From Membranipora membranacea (Eukaryota; Bryozoa; Gymnolaemata; Cheilostomatida; Membraniporidae), in the NCBI GenBank assembly GCA_914767715.1, contig OU612065.1, positions 25,112,001-25,172,000 on the forward strand: a stretch of 60,000 nt of DNA. The letters are read 5' to 3'. The translations under genes were made by a program, and so were the position numbers. This document shows positions 22,514 through 34,500 of this stretch, piece by piece. The notes beneath the pieces are model-generated. The model did not search any database and was not told the DNA's origin. It saw nothing but the letters and a program-made list of their open reading frames with translations. How positions within the stretch are numbered: position 1 is the stretch's first letter; each line of letters starts with the position of its first letter.

Positions 22514-25071
22514 TCACGAAAATAACTTCCCTTGTAGTTTCTGCCTATCTTCAGCGTCTTTCTTTTTTATCGCAATGTCTAGGAGACGCAGTTCAGAATT
22601 TACTTTATTTTCTAGACTTGGATCTAGATCACACACCCTTTGATAGTCAGTTTTAGCTTCATCAGTTCTCCAAACTGCAGCATTGGCCTTTGCACGTCTA
22701 TACAAAGCTTTGACATTGTCTAAAACAGGAAACAAGACTGTGAACTCCCAACTTAGATGTGAGCTATGCATCTAAGATGAATTTACATGTTATTTGTTAG
22801 TTGGCTTTTCAGTTTTGTGTAAGCAAGTTTTTTTAATCTTTTAGTACACCTGTAGACTCTGATGGAGAAAGTACAGTTCCTTTCTTCCTTTCAAAAACAT
22901 TTTAGAAACTTTGTTTTAACACTGAGTACTGTATACATTTCATCATTACTATAATCTCAATAAACTAACTGTTTCTATTTGGGAAGCAATAGAATCAACA
23001 AGCTTTATCTTCAAGCAATTTACACAGCAGCATTCTGGTATCCCTCGTTTGCATTATTATTGAAAAAAATACATGATAAATTTCATAGAATAGCTGTAAG
23101 TTGTGTTTGTTTATTTGAGTTTACTTCCTATCACGGTCAACAGTACTGCACTGCAATTGCGATCTACTATAGCAACAGTTAGCTCATTATTGATATTCTG
23201 TGTACTTTGTTCAGAATTAACAGCCACTGTGGGAGTAATTGATTTTAATACAATGGCGACCGAGAGCCGGACATGTGGGCAATATCTCTAATGATTGTGA
23301 GAGTGTACTGATAATATCAAATTTCCACCTACCTGCGCTTAGCTTGAGCGCGGCTGTTGTGTGTTCAATAACTTCATACCAGTCACTGCTTATAAGCTTA
23401 CACTGAGAAAAGTTGAGTAAAAGTGGAACTTTTTGTACCTCAAGTTCCTTCTGCTCTTCACTACCGGGTTTCTCTCTAAAACACGGAATATTATCTCTAC
23501 CTGAGCACATCAAAAGCTATACAAATCAACTTCATGACTGCAGAGGCTGAAGAACATATCGTGCAATGTCATCAACACTTAGAACTGATTTCTTATAACA
23601 TGAAGTTGTAAACTTGCAAATTGAAGTTATCCCATCATGTTTAATGACAGCAAGAGAGAAGACAACTCATAATCATACAACTGAAACCAGGGAGTTAGGG
23701 ATGAACCAGGGTTGCCCTGGATGAACATCCTACTGAGACTGAACAGAAAAGTGTCACAACAGTGAGCCAGAAATGTATATAACCTACTGCATGATAAGTC
23801 GCTCAAGTAAACCTAGTGCGGATGAGTATTTTTCAGCAGCAGATTCGTATTGTTTCTCTTTATAAAGCGTATTGCCCTCTTCTTTCAATTTAGGCACCTT
23901 ATCTGACTTTTCATCACTGCTCATCGCCCAAGCATCTTTCTGATAATCACCCGGATGCTCAACACACATCATCTCTGAAAACACTATGATAAATTACCAT
24001 CTCTTTTTCACAGATTAACACGCTTCAAGCCTCATATTTTCGATCAGCATTCAATGAAGGATATGTATGCAAGCAGCAATTCATATTGTGTACCACTAAT
24101 TTTAAATCATAATCCTTACCCAGTATGAACTCTAGAGCTTGTGGATGGTGCATCAGTTTGTTGAGGTCATCATAACCCAACCCCTGGTCACCAAGAGCAG
24201 TCATGGCACAGCAGTGCCCTGACGGAGCGTTGGCAGGTTTGCCTATGAAGATCTCCCTCAAGCTTTTAGACACAATCGGGTAGGTACCAGTCAGCTACAC
24301 AAAGAATCAGTGACAAAGTGCAGATAATGTGGAAAAACTGAGTTCCTATATGATACCAACATACCAAAAAAAAATACAAGTTGTGTACTGTAGTGGGACA
24401 GATGAATGATGGCAGTTGCAGATAGGCTTCGCTAAGCTATGTATGATTTTCAGCCAATTGGTTGCTAAGATTTAGAATTGTTGATTTGTGTTTTATTGTA
24501 ATCTCTGGTCCTTGCTTTTTAGAAATTATGTTGAATTTTTTTTGGCTACCTTTTGGTCAACAGTGAATGACGAAATCTCGCTACGCGCCATCGTTTTCAG
24601 ACACTCCTCCCATGGTTCAAACTTGAATTTCTTGCCTATTATGAGTTCCATCGGCTGCTTGTGCTTGCGACTGTCATCAATGATCACTGGTTCTTCTTCA
24701 ACAGTCCTTGTCACATAATGAAACTTCACCTTGAAAACAAATAATTAATCAATATTTCTACTTGCCTTAGCTTTCAGGCGTGCAGACTGTCTGAACTACC
24801 CGACGATTTGTGCATGCAATTGGACTGCCCGTTCATCGGGACTCATCAGGTTCGTATTTTGTTTAAATCTAATCAGACCATAATAACTGTGAGGAGCCAA
24901 ACAGAAAGGTTCCAGGATACTCATAATAATAATCAAACATCTCATGGTTGTAAACTCAAGAACTGTTACAAGGATTCTGATTAATGGAATTACCTTAGTG
25001 TCATGGGTATATTTAGGAACTGGTCCTTTGCCACACTGTATGATTTTTTTTTGAATAAGTAAATTCTCCAT
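22514..25071 (-). CDS. AIP: AH receptor-interacting protein (AIP/XAP2), complete; 6 exons, 322 aa
   Basis: AIP is a cytosolic co-chaperone that binds HSP90 and client proteins through TPR motifs. Exons in order: 24994-25071, 24550-24729, 24120-24294, 23788-23974, 23333-23475, 22514-22719; all are GT-AG and in phase. Residues 1-160 form the FKBP-type PPIase-like domain (KIIQCGKGPVPKY, KKFKFEPWEECLKTM, GHCCAMTALGDQGLGYDDL). The rest has three TPR repeats: KLKEEGNTLYKEKQYESAAE, then PLLLNFSQCKL, then DNVKALYRRAKANAAVW, followed by a Lys-rich terminal helix. Vertebrate AIP is about 330 aa, so the model is full length. The ATG at 25071 follows a purine-rich context. It could equally be called AIP/AIPL1, the vertebrate split being later. 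Confidence 0.95.
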
Positions 25072-27129
25072 CTTGCCAGCGGACTTTATTTACTGATTGC
25101 AAGTAAGCGGGGATGTCACAACTACAACAGAAAATTTCATCATCAGGCAAGCATGAATCATGTGAAACATCTTATCTAGATCTGGCCCGGAATCACATTG
25201 TGCAGTTGCGTAGGCGTTTTTCATAGGGGGTGATCTTTCCACTTCTCTAAGAGCTGAACTTTGAAAAACTGCAATAATTTGTTAACTGGAAGCAACTATA
25301 CTGATACGTTTACCATTCTCTCCCAGCTTGTCCTTTTGAAAATGAAAAAAAAAACCCATGTCCATCCAAATGAGGAGTAAGAGAATATTATTGTATAGAT
25401 ACACCCAGCATGGGCCCTCTATTATGATTGTGCTCAACAAGAAACAAAATTATAATCTTGCCAAGATATACTGCTACTTCATTCAAATAACTTTAAAGAC
25501 ATTGAATATTCAGGAACTGAAACAAAATATAAGGAGTGCCTGGTTTGGATAACAGTGTTTATAGGGTGTATTGCCACAGTTTCAGTCTCTGTTGTTTTTA
25601 TTTCTCTGGTTAGTGTTGGGCAAGTAATCCTTGAACTACCTCTTTCTGCTAACAGCTTGATGCAGATTTATGTCTGTCCCCTGGTTGATTATGGTCCTTG
25701 GTAGAAATCTACCGTGGTTCCTTTATGATGCTGGATACACAGGCTCTGGCAGTAGATCTTGTGGTTATCGTCATGGCTTTTCGGTCATCAGATACCTCAT
25801 CATAGGCATGAACTAAGATACTGTGTCATTCCTGATCTTGTAGTAACTTCAGAGTGTCTGGAGACCGACCTCAGAGCTGGCATCAGTGACACTACCCGGT
25901 TTTGTGAGGCGGCTGATAAACCTGACCGCTTTGTGTTGGATCATTTAATACGACTCAATATCCTTGTTGAAGGCGGGGTCTCAAACTGTGTCGGCATACT
26001 ACACTGGGCGGCATCGACTCAAAGAGTCAAGAAGGAGGCTATTCTTAGGTGCATCATGCTTGATTGTTCCAAGGGTTCTTGATATTTTCAACTTCAACAT
26101 AGGCCTATATTTGGTATGGTGAGACTTAATGATCATTCCCAGGCACAGGCCTTCTGCATTTAGTGTGAGGACTGTGCTCAAAGGTACTACTAAACAATCA
26201 AAATGGAGCACGACTGACTGGGTTATTCATGTTCATGGATGGCCAGGCCACAGGCACACCTGAGACACCTTGACATGAACAGGCCCACTGCACAGCTAGT
26301 TTGTCAAAGTCCTTCTTACTCTTACCTATACCAGGGAGAATTCTCCCTGCCTATACCATTACTGTTTTGAGTTTGCAATGGAAATTGGTGTTTTTTCGTG
26401 TGTATGTGTTGTGTTCAATGAACCATTGAACCCCTCTCCCTCTCAGTCTCAGAGTCAGTGGCTGTTCATTGAATGAACTCCCTCTAGTCTAGTAGTCTGT
26501 AATCTAGTCTCCAGAGAGAAGGAGAGCTTATACCCAATGAACTCCCTCTCCCAGGGAATATTCAGATACAACAGGAGAATTCATCATACTCACTCATTAA
26601 ACAGTTATTGTTAATGCAAACAAGTGGGAAGTTATTCTTTTCCCAGCAGCTGACTGAATGTAGTTTGTTTCTCACCCTCACTTGTCCTTGATACAAATCA
26701 TTAATTGATTCTTGAAGTTGTCATCTCCTTTTGTATGAGTCATGGAATTTCATCAAAGTGAGTTTCCCAAAGGGTTTCCCCTGTCACCTTCTAAAAATAG
26801 TTTGTTTACATGGTAGAAAAAAGTTAGAATTTAAAGTGCAGTTTTCCATAAAGTATCTCTCCCAGAACGGAGTCAAAAAGAATAAAAAAAATTGTAAATT
26901 TTATATTTCCTAGCTCATCACATCTCTTGAGTCAGAAAAATTGAAGAAAATTATTTTAATTCATAAAATATTCTGAGGATAAGCTTAGATTGAAGAGAAG
27001 AATATTTTCAACTTTACATTGGATAAAATGTTTTCCCCAGCTAGAACAGGATTGGTCAGTTTTATAAGGTCATCACCTGCGTCATATGACGCACCTGCCT
27101 TATAATGTCATACCCAAACCTGTTCCACA
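25072..27129. other. Divergent AIP-BTG intergenic region
   Basis: About 2 kb separates the AIP start from the BTG transcript. It should hold the AIP promoter near 25.1 kb and the BTG promoter near 27.05-27.13 kb. A 107-codon frame at 25759-26082 shows no domain or splice context. Repeated atgaactccctc blocks at about 26474 and 26538 form a small local repeat. Confidence 0.5.
27051..27110 (+). promoter_or_regulatory. BTG gene promoter: CCAAT, paired CRE-like sites, TATA-like
   Basis: Within 60 bases upstream of the BTG first exon are an inverted CCAAT (ATTGG, 27051-27055), a 16-base perfect palindrome TGCGTCATATGACGCA (27078-27093) holding two CREB/ATF-type TGACG half sites, two CACCTG E-boxes (27075-27080 and 27092-27097), and the mirrored blocks TTATAAGG (27062) and CCTTATAA (27098). 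The second can act as a TATA box. BTG genes are immediate-early in vertebrates, so CRE control is plausible. The binding roles are inferred. Confidence 0.6.
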
Positions 27130-28081
27130 AGTAGTGAACACAAAGAGCTGTTAGCAGTCAGTAGGACAGGAGAAGCCGAAGAAACAAGCCGAGGTGACAG
27201 CCGTAGAACAGAACGCAAACCGAGTTTCGGGAGTGAATTGACAAAGCAGTGGTTGTGCAGAAGTGATCCCCTTCACAGTAATACAAATTTTTATGGTGAG
27301 CATCTACAACATGGGTATATTAATATTCTTGAAAGAAGCTCAATCTTGTGTCGAGGACAAGGAGAAAATCCGGCCATAATTAGTTCGGCCTACACAGAAG
27401 GAATGTACTGTGTTGACTGTTCACCAATGATTTGTTATGATTCATTTATATATCTCTATTCTGAAAACTATTTCAATGTGGTATTCATAACTGTTTGTTG
27501 TCTGTTTCAGGTCATAAACGAACAATACAAAAATGTTGGAAGAAGTTAATGCTGCAGTGACTTTTTTGGCTAAGCTGATGCAGAGCTCTGGCCGAGTGAC
27601 AAGAGACAGTGTGGAGAGGTTCAAACATACTCTGACAGGCAGACTACGTAGTCATTACGATGGTCACTGGTTCCCATCTCTTCCACATAAAGGTTCAGGA
27701 TACAGGTGCCTACGAATCAATCACATAATGGATCCTTTACTTGAAACAGCGGCCAGAGAAAGCGGAATACCTAATTTGCTCAGATATTTCCCCAACGAAT
27801 TCACACTATGGATTGACCCATATGACGTCTCATACAGAATCGGAGAAAATGGTAGCATTGGCCAAGTGTATGGGTGTGATAGCCCAGCATCAGGTTCAGA
27901 CCAATATTATACCTCCCAATCCCACTCAGTATCCCCAGTTTCAGATCTCACAATCAACGGACACGATTCTCATGGACTCCGAGGAATGCTCTCCTCTTGT
28001 AAGGATCAGCTTCGAGAATTTTCTGCCAAGAGTGGCCACTCAGTTTTTACTACTCCTTTTGCTGCATTTGTATCAAGCTGA
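27130..28081 (+). CDS. BTG: BTG/TOB family antiproliferative protein; CDS 27533-28081, 182 aa
   Basis: BTG/TOB proteins slow cell-cycle entry and link CAF1/CCR4 deadenylase to mRNA. The coding part is one exon, 27533-28081. A non-coding first exon (roughly 27130-27295, donor ATG|GTGAGC) joins it at 27511 after a TCTGTTTCAG acceptor. The BTG domain fills residues 1-120: an N-terminal helix (EEVNAAVTFLAKLM), box A (HYDGHWFPSLPHKGSGYRCL, residues about 38-57) and box B (FPNEFTLWIDPYDVSYRIGE). The C-terminal 60 residues are Ser-rich and short, as in BTG1/BTG2 rather than TOB. Vertebrate BTG1/2 have an intron inside the coding region, which is absent here. A candidate polyadenylation signal ATTAAA is at 28455-28460. 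Confidence 0.93.
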
Positions 28082-31000
28082 AAATAATAAAGTATATGGA
28101 ATATATCATCAAAATGATGTGCAATTTGTGCTAGCTTTACTCTGTGGTACTAAATGTTGACGACATATCCATTTTCCTCTCCTGTTATTTGTGCCAATCA
28201 AGAATTAATGCATCTGTTAATCTGCTGACCAAGTCTGGATGTCCTTTTCAATGATCTTAGTTTTCACTACATAATATAAACTGTTTTATTTCAATTTTAA
28301 TCAAGACGACGACACTCAAGTTCAAATACCGGTTTTCATATAATTTTGGCTTGTGCCGCAATGTTGTTGTTGGTCGGTTTCTACATTTTGTACCATAATG
28401 AGTATTATTTGTAAGTTATGACTTCTGTAAATTGTAAAGTTATTGCATTTGTACATTAAATCGGAGAATATTTTTTATACTCGTTTTTAGTTTATTGCGA
28501 ATAATATAAAGAGCAACTTTGAAACTGTTCTGGTTCAATATCAACCCTACCGAGTAGTAAGCTCTCTGACATCATCGTTCATGGATTCATGTGATGCACA
28601 GTGAACAACTTTATTTGACTCCACAAGCTGTGTGAATTACTATTATTTATGGACAGCGCTAATGGGTTCTGAGGAACATGATTCTCACCACATCCTACGA
28701 CGTTTCAGGGTTGAGGATTGATAGTCATTCCCTTTACCTTGCTAGCAGACCGAAATCATAGCAGGGCGCCCCATGTTCAGACTTTTGCTGAAAATTGACT
28801 CTGGCATACAGTCGGGTCTTGAAAAATCCTTGTTCAAGATTGGTACTAGGGATATACTAGCACTACCACAACAAAATTGCAAAAAGGAATCCAGCAAATA
28901 GTTCACTGTTGATGTATATGTGATAATTATGCGCCACACCCTAGTATAGAGGAGTAAAGTATATGAAGTAGGATACGATCTTCATTTCATAATTGTCTAT
29001 CTCATTAATTGACAAACTCCCACCTAAGCTTGTTAGAGACAGGTTATCCCCAAAATAGCTTATCTCAGCGGATATATACAGCTCCAGGGTATTTGTCTCA
29101 CACTTCATAGTGTTGCGTTATAGAAACCGACTGTAAGCTTTCATTGTTATTCTTGTCTGATTTATCATAGCGATTTATTCCTGTTTCTTCAAAAAGGAAC
29201 ACCCTGGGCTGGACATTGGCGAAAGTACAGGGTCAGGCCAATGAACTCCTACATTGGTCAGGCATAGCACCCATTTCCATACGTCATAAAATGTGTGCAA
29301 GGAGTAAAAATACTAAGAGGTACCGGAGGATATTTCTCATCTGTGGTCAGTTGTCATATAATGCATATGCAATGGCCTCTAATCCTAATGGTGTTTGGTT
29401 ATCTCATGGGAGCCTTTCACTAGTCAGTAACATTTCTGAAAAGTTATGGGAATCCCAAAGAAATCTTTGAAGAAAACCGTTAGCAGTGGTCTTTCACTTT
29501 GGGTAGGCGAGGTATAGAATTCAATATTTAGCCTGATACCCTTGGCACTTGACATAGATATTGTGCAATGATAATCAGACTATCAGGATCATCTTTGCTA
29601 TGTCAATGAGACTCACAAAACTCTCTATATCCGGATTTGGAGGCGTAATTGAAAAGTTAACCGATTTTATTTTGAATGATGGAGAACTATCTTTCACATG
29701 GAAAGACATATACCTGTCAGTACATACTTGTCCTAGTATATTAAGGTATTGGATCAGTCATTTAATAGGCATTGTTGTAAGAATAGAACTTGAACCACCA
29801 AAGACCCATTACTCCAGTCCTTGGGTTGGTTGAGGAAAAAAGTGCAGCAACAACAACTAGACCTAGTAGTCAACTTCCTTCTCTGCTTTCAAGTGCTTTT
29901 TCTGAGCTTTCAGTCAAATGATTTCTCTATTTCACCATGTTATGTGACACATGCTTCGCTTTAGGACCTGGACATAGATGGTCTATAATGAATATGGCTG
30001 TAGTTCTAAAATTAAGGGAGTAAGCAAAGATATGGAATTCAATTTATTTTCTCTCATCTTTTCATGCAGGGAAGCACAGGCCTTCTGTAGTTGGTGCAAG
30101 TCCAGTAGATATTGCCCCAGTGGTCGAAGCATAGATCACAGGGGCAGTCAACCACTTGACTTGCACCAACTACAAAAGGCCTGTGCAAGGGATGATTTTC
30201 TGGTCTTTGGTTGCTGATAAAATGAACGCTGCCTAGGTAAATCCTTTCTAGCTTATGACATGCCCTCAGCCAGGCTATATGTAGACAGCAGGTTTTCATA
30301 GTGTATAACAAGCTATGCTTAAGGTTGAGCCCTGGGGTTTAACAAGCATAAACACACGGCTAGGTTCAGTATCAACCGGATGGTTGATAGTTGATGCTCA
30401 GCTTAGATAATGACTTACAAGCCCTCAGGCCTGTGCTCAGGAGGTAACTTAACTAGTCCCCATCTAATGTGCCAGCCTTCCCTGTTGGCTTCTTTGGTAT
30501 CCATACAGTATACATGATACTTCTGCAGCTGAGTATGAACTTGCACTGCAAATCGTGTTAGATGTCTGTGCATCCTATGAGGATAAACTTTGACAGTGCC
30601 CACATATGGTTTGAATTGAGACTACAGCAGAACTGTGTAGTACTAAAATGAATATGAGATGGTGACCATCTTAACATCTTACTTGAAACCAACATGCTAT
30701 TTTGGCATTCAACAGTGTGAGAATGCATATAAGTCTTGTAACTGTGAAACACTGTGCTAGTCTGGTCCAATTTACTACCAGGGAAGTCCCTCTTTCCATT
30801 TCCCTCGCATTTGCAAAGGCTTTTACCAAAATAGGTCTATGCAATCCTGATTGCTTCAATGAATTGGAAGAGGAAGTTCATTGCCTGCTGTGGTGATGCT
30901 TTTCACCTTTGGCAAGAATCAAGTTGGAGGTTAGATTTTCTCATTTGATGAGATACCATGCAGTTGAATGCTGATTGTCTTCTATGTCTACTAATATTAT

Positions 31001-31505
31001 GTTTGTCAAAACGTAGCGAGTACTCGAGGACTATATATTACAATGGCCGGTTGCATCCCTGAAATATGAACATCAGCAACCTGTGTTAGCTATATGTGGC
31101 CTATTGCCACTCTTGTCGCACCAGTCATTTACAATGTCCAAAGTTCTTGACAATATCTCTTTATATTCACCCTGTATGTCTGATGATTTAAATGTGGGAC
31201 CAAGCCTATCAAAAGATGTGCTCTACAATGAGTGTGTCATACCTTTTTGCCATGATGGCTGATTAATGCGACCATAGAGTTATTTTGTACTAAATCTATG
31301 ACTGCGACTCTGAAACATTTTGGGTGAAGGGTGATTTAAAGCCATCCATGAACTGTTGCAAAAACCATGCAATCTCAAAACATGCCTTATGGGATGTGAC
31401 CGTTTCGTTTGCAAAACGTCCCCACTCAACATATTCATATTAATCCTCTTATCTTTTTTACTGTAATTTCTATGTTTTAAAGTATTCTGTTTTACTATCT
31501 AGATC
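28082..31505. other. BTG 3' UTR and intergenic DNA upstream of FERRY3
   Basis: The BTG 3' UTR probably runs to about 28.48 kb. Beyond it no gene is recognised. The stretch contains a foldback repeat at 30075-30185. The first FERRY3 coding exon begins at a CTATCTAG acceptor (31502), so an undetected 5' UTR exon should lie in this region. Short frames (29216-29470, 29561-29833, 30558-30896) show no domain. Confidence 0.5.
30075..30185. mobile_element. Foldback MITE, family B copy 1
   Basis: Inverted ends cacaggccttctgtagttgg and (right end reversed) cacaggccttttgtagttgg pair for about 28 bases through gtgcaagtc. A second copy of the same family is at 47300-47412. The central part also folds (ccccagtgg against ccacttgac only in part). 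No convincing target-site duplication was identified. Confidence 0.8.
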
Positions 31506-34500
31506 ATGTCTTCACTCAGCTATGAATTTTCATGCAAAGAGCATAGCTCACAGCTGACTGTTAACATCCCAATACCGCTCAAAACCTCGACCAATGAGTT
31601 TTGTGAGAGGCTAGCAATTGCACATGATCTTCCTTGCTTCGTTATACCAGGTAGGAGAAAAAAATGTGCACATTGTTGATTCAATATGTCAGGGCATGAG
31701 TACATGGTGTATTTTGAGAATGCAAAATATTCGTGTTGGTAATGTCGATGACTCATGTGATGATTTTATCACAAAACCTTGGAAACTAAATATCAGATGT
31801 TTCATAGTCTGATTGTCTGTCTTGTGCACTAAAAATAGTAATGAGCTCTGGTTTCTTGCCAAGATTCATACAATAGTCTGATCGTGCGATTCCGTGGAAT
31901 GCAATACCATCAGGGGATGTATTTATACACATACAGGTTTGAGGGATGAATTGGACTGTTTTGTGCGCAAAGAAGAAAAAAAGTTTTATGCCCAAAGATC
32001 TAAAGCCGCAATAAACAGACTGAAGCAGAAAGATGTAGATAGGAAATCTCTCTGTTCCAAGTGGAGCAATTCCTATATCAAAGTATGTTATGCTGATAAA
32101 CAATATCGCACCATTAATTTCAGTTTCACCCATAAACGTAGATAACATACATAAAGGCCCTATATGTTAATGGGTGTACAAGGTATTAGATGCTGCCCTT
32201 ATTATGTCCGTTATTGAAGAAATGCTGGGTTCCATTTTCATGAGAATATTACATAGAAATTAATAACATATAATATTAATCTTTAGCTGAGTTTGCGTTG
32301 CGTCCCCAAACTAAACCCGATATAAAGTTATTGACTTTTACTTTAGCCATCTGCTGCTTTATCTGCACAACAATCTTTGCACTTCCCTTTAATCGAATCC
32401 AAAGCCATGACAATCATCACCGACATCACACCTATGATTTAGGTGACAAAGGTTGTCATCCGGAGATCTAAATATATAGTCAGCGCCTAACTATGAAATT
32501 ATCTCTTGATTCAGGCAGAATTTAGTGTTTAGTCCCTGGATGATGATATGATGATGTGAGAAGCATAAGCCTAGGGGCTGAATTCATGAAAGCTAGTGTG
32601 TTATCGATATATCAGCGTTCACTCTAGTAGTTTGTTTGTTTGCTATGTTTACTTCGCTAAGCGTCCTATGCCTTATCAAACTTTGGTGGCACTTTGGTCT
32701 GTTTAATCTGTTGTGTGAATTGTTCTCAGGTTGTGAAAACTGATAACGATTGCTAAGGCTGGTGTTATCTCATCTCATGTTCCTACAGTCATCATGGAAA
32801 TCAATTTTGAGTTTAATGCTTTTCCACACGTACATGGTTTTCCAAGTTGGCATATGTCGTATATCAATGTTGCTATGATCTTAGATGACTTTTAAAACTT
32901 GAACTTTTAACCAGGACCACCTGTTGGTACACAGTCCGAGACTTGATTCACAATTATACATTTCGCTTCATCCAGGGTTTTCATTCTGGGCATCGAGATC
33001 ATAAAGCCATGTTATTCCTATGCACATGTTAGTTGTCTATTGCCTAATATCAATCGAAGGAGAGTCCATCGGTTTAGAACCATGATACTATATCCTTACT
33101 CTGTGATATTATGATGTTACCGATGAATTATTGTGTGTGTTGTGCTGGTACCGTTACCACAACTCATAGAATACACTATACATCAGGATGCCTGGTTAAT
33201 CATTCAGCTCGAGATGGCCTCATTTCAAGATATTGCTCAATTGGCAATAATCATAATTCTAGTATGTGATACAGTCATACTCCAGACTTCACTTTTCTGG
33301 AAATAATAAATCATCTTCATGTTCTATCAGCCAAGAACAAAAATTTCTTTGTATCCCTTTCTGTATCCTGTTTGTACTTATTTGACACGGTGCCATTATT
33401 ACTCTGTTGACAGGAGGTTAAAGCTTTCTCCCCTCAGAAGCAAAAGATTGACACAAGTTTCTCTGGACTGTACAAGAAGCTCATCCACTCCCCCTCATTG
33501 ATGAGTATACTAAATGTGGAGCATGCCTACGCGATGGCCATACAAGACCTCATCAGGGATCGGGATAGAACTATCGTAGAACTTGAAAAGAGGTACAAAT
33601 ATGATTCCTTTTATACAATAATAATGTAGGCCTACAAGTGAAGAATCCTCGGAGACCACACCCTAACTCTTTTCCATCAGTGACCTAACTGAGTTGTATT
33701 TATAGTTTCACCACAAATGTAGGCCTAAAAGTCATAACCATACAATATCTCAATTACCTCTTAGTATTTATAGTCTTGAAACAGTGTATCTTGTATGGCC
33801 GACCAAGCCCCACTCAATATATCATTTGGTTATTTAGTTAATGACTTGTTGAAGAGGTACTGCTACTTTTGTTTCACAATTTTTGATGAGATCCTTTTAT
33901 CTCTGTGATGAGGCGTAAAGGGTTTAACATTTTTAGTATCTTATTAGCATAAATGAAACTCACGGCAAAAACTGGAAATGCCACAAGAAGATAAGTTCAC
34001 CAAAGTCTGCCAATATCCAGGATTAGTTTTACGCTTCATGTCCCTCGCCTAGTGATAAGAGTGAGAGCATTATCGTGATCGATCATAGCACTCTGTAGTC
34101 ATGAAATTGTAATAACCGGCTGCCTGCTGGGTATCAAGTAGTTTGAAACCAGTGGTTGAACTCTTGTCACTCAGTTAAGTTATGTCAAACCTTGGTAAAT
34201 TTGCATTTTAGACAGGCGAACGAAATGTCAGAGGCGTTGACGGGAGGTATAGGGGGCCGTGCGTTCTCAGATGATCAGATCAACACTTTAGCCCATAGAC
34301 ATTTTGAAAGATTGGAGGTATGACATGACTAAGTTCCATCTCAAGCAGATTACTTAACCATGCGATACATAGAGGCTTTTATATTATAATTATATCCATA
34401 GGACAGATACTGGTCCGATCTATTTAATATTGTCAGACATCGCTCACGCCATCCAACCAAGATCCTAGTTACATATCCATAGTCTGTGACCTGAGTGTGG

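Noticed and set aside
25759-26082. A 107-codon frame between AIP and BTG
   Set aside because: No domain, no good start context and no splice partners. It could be a relic but cannot be supported.
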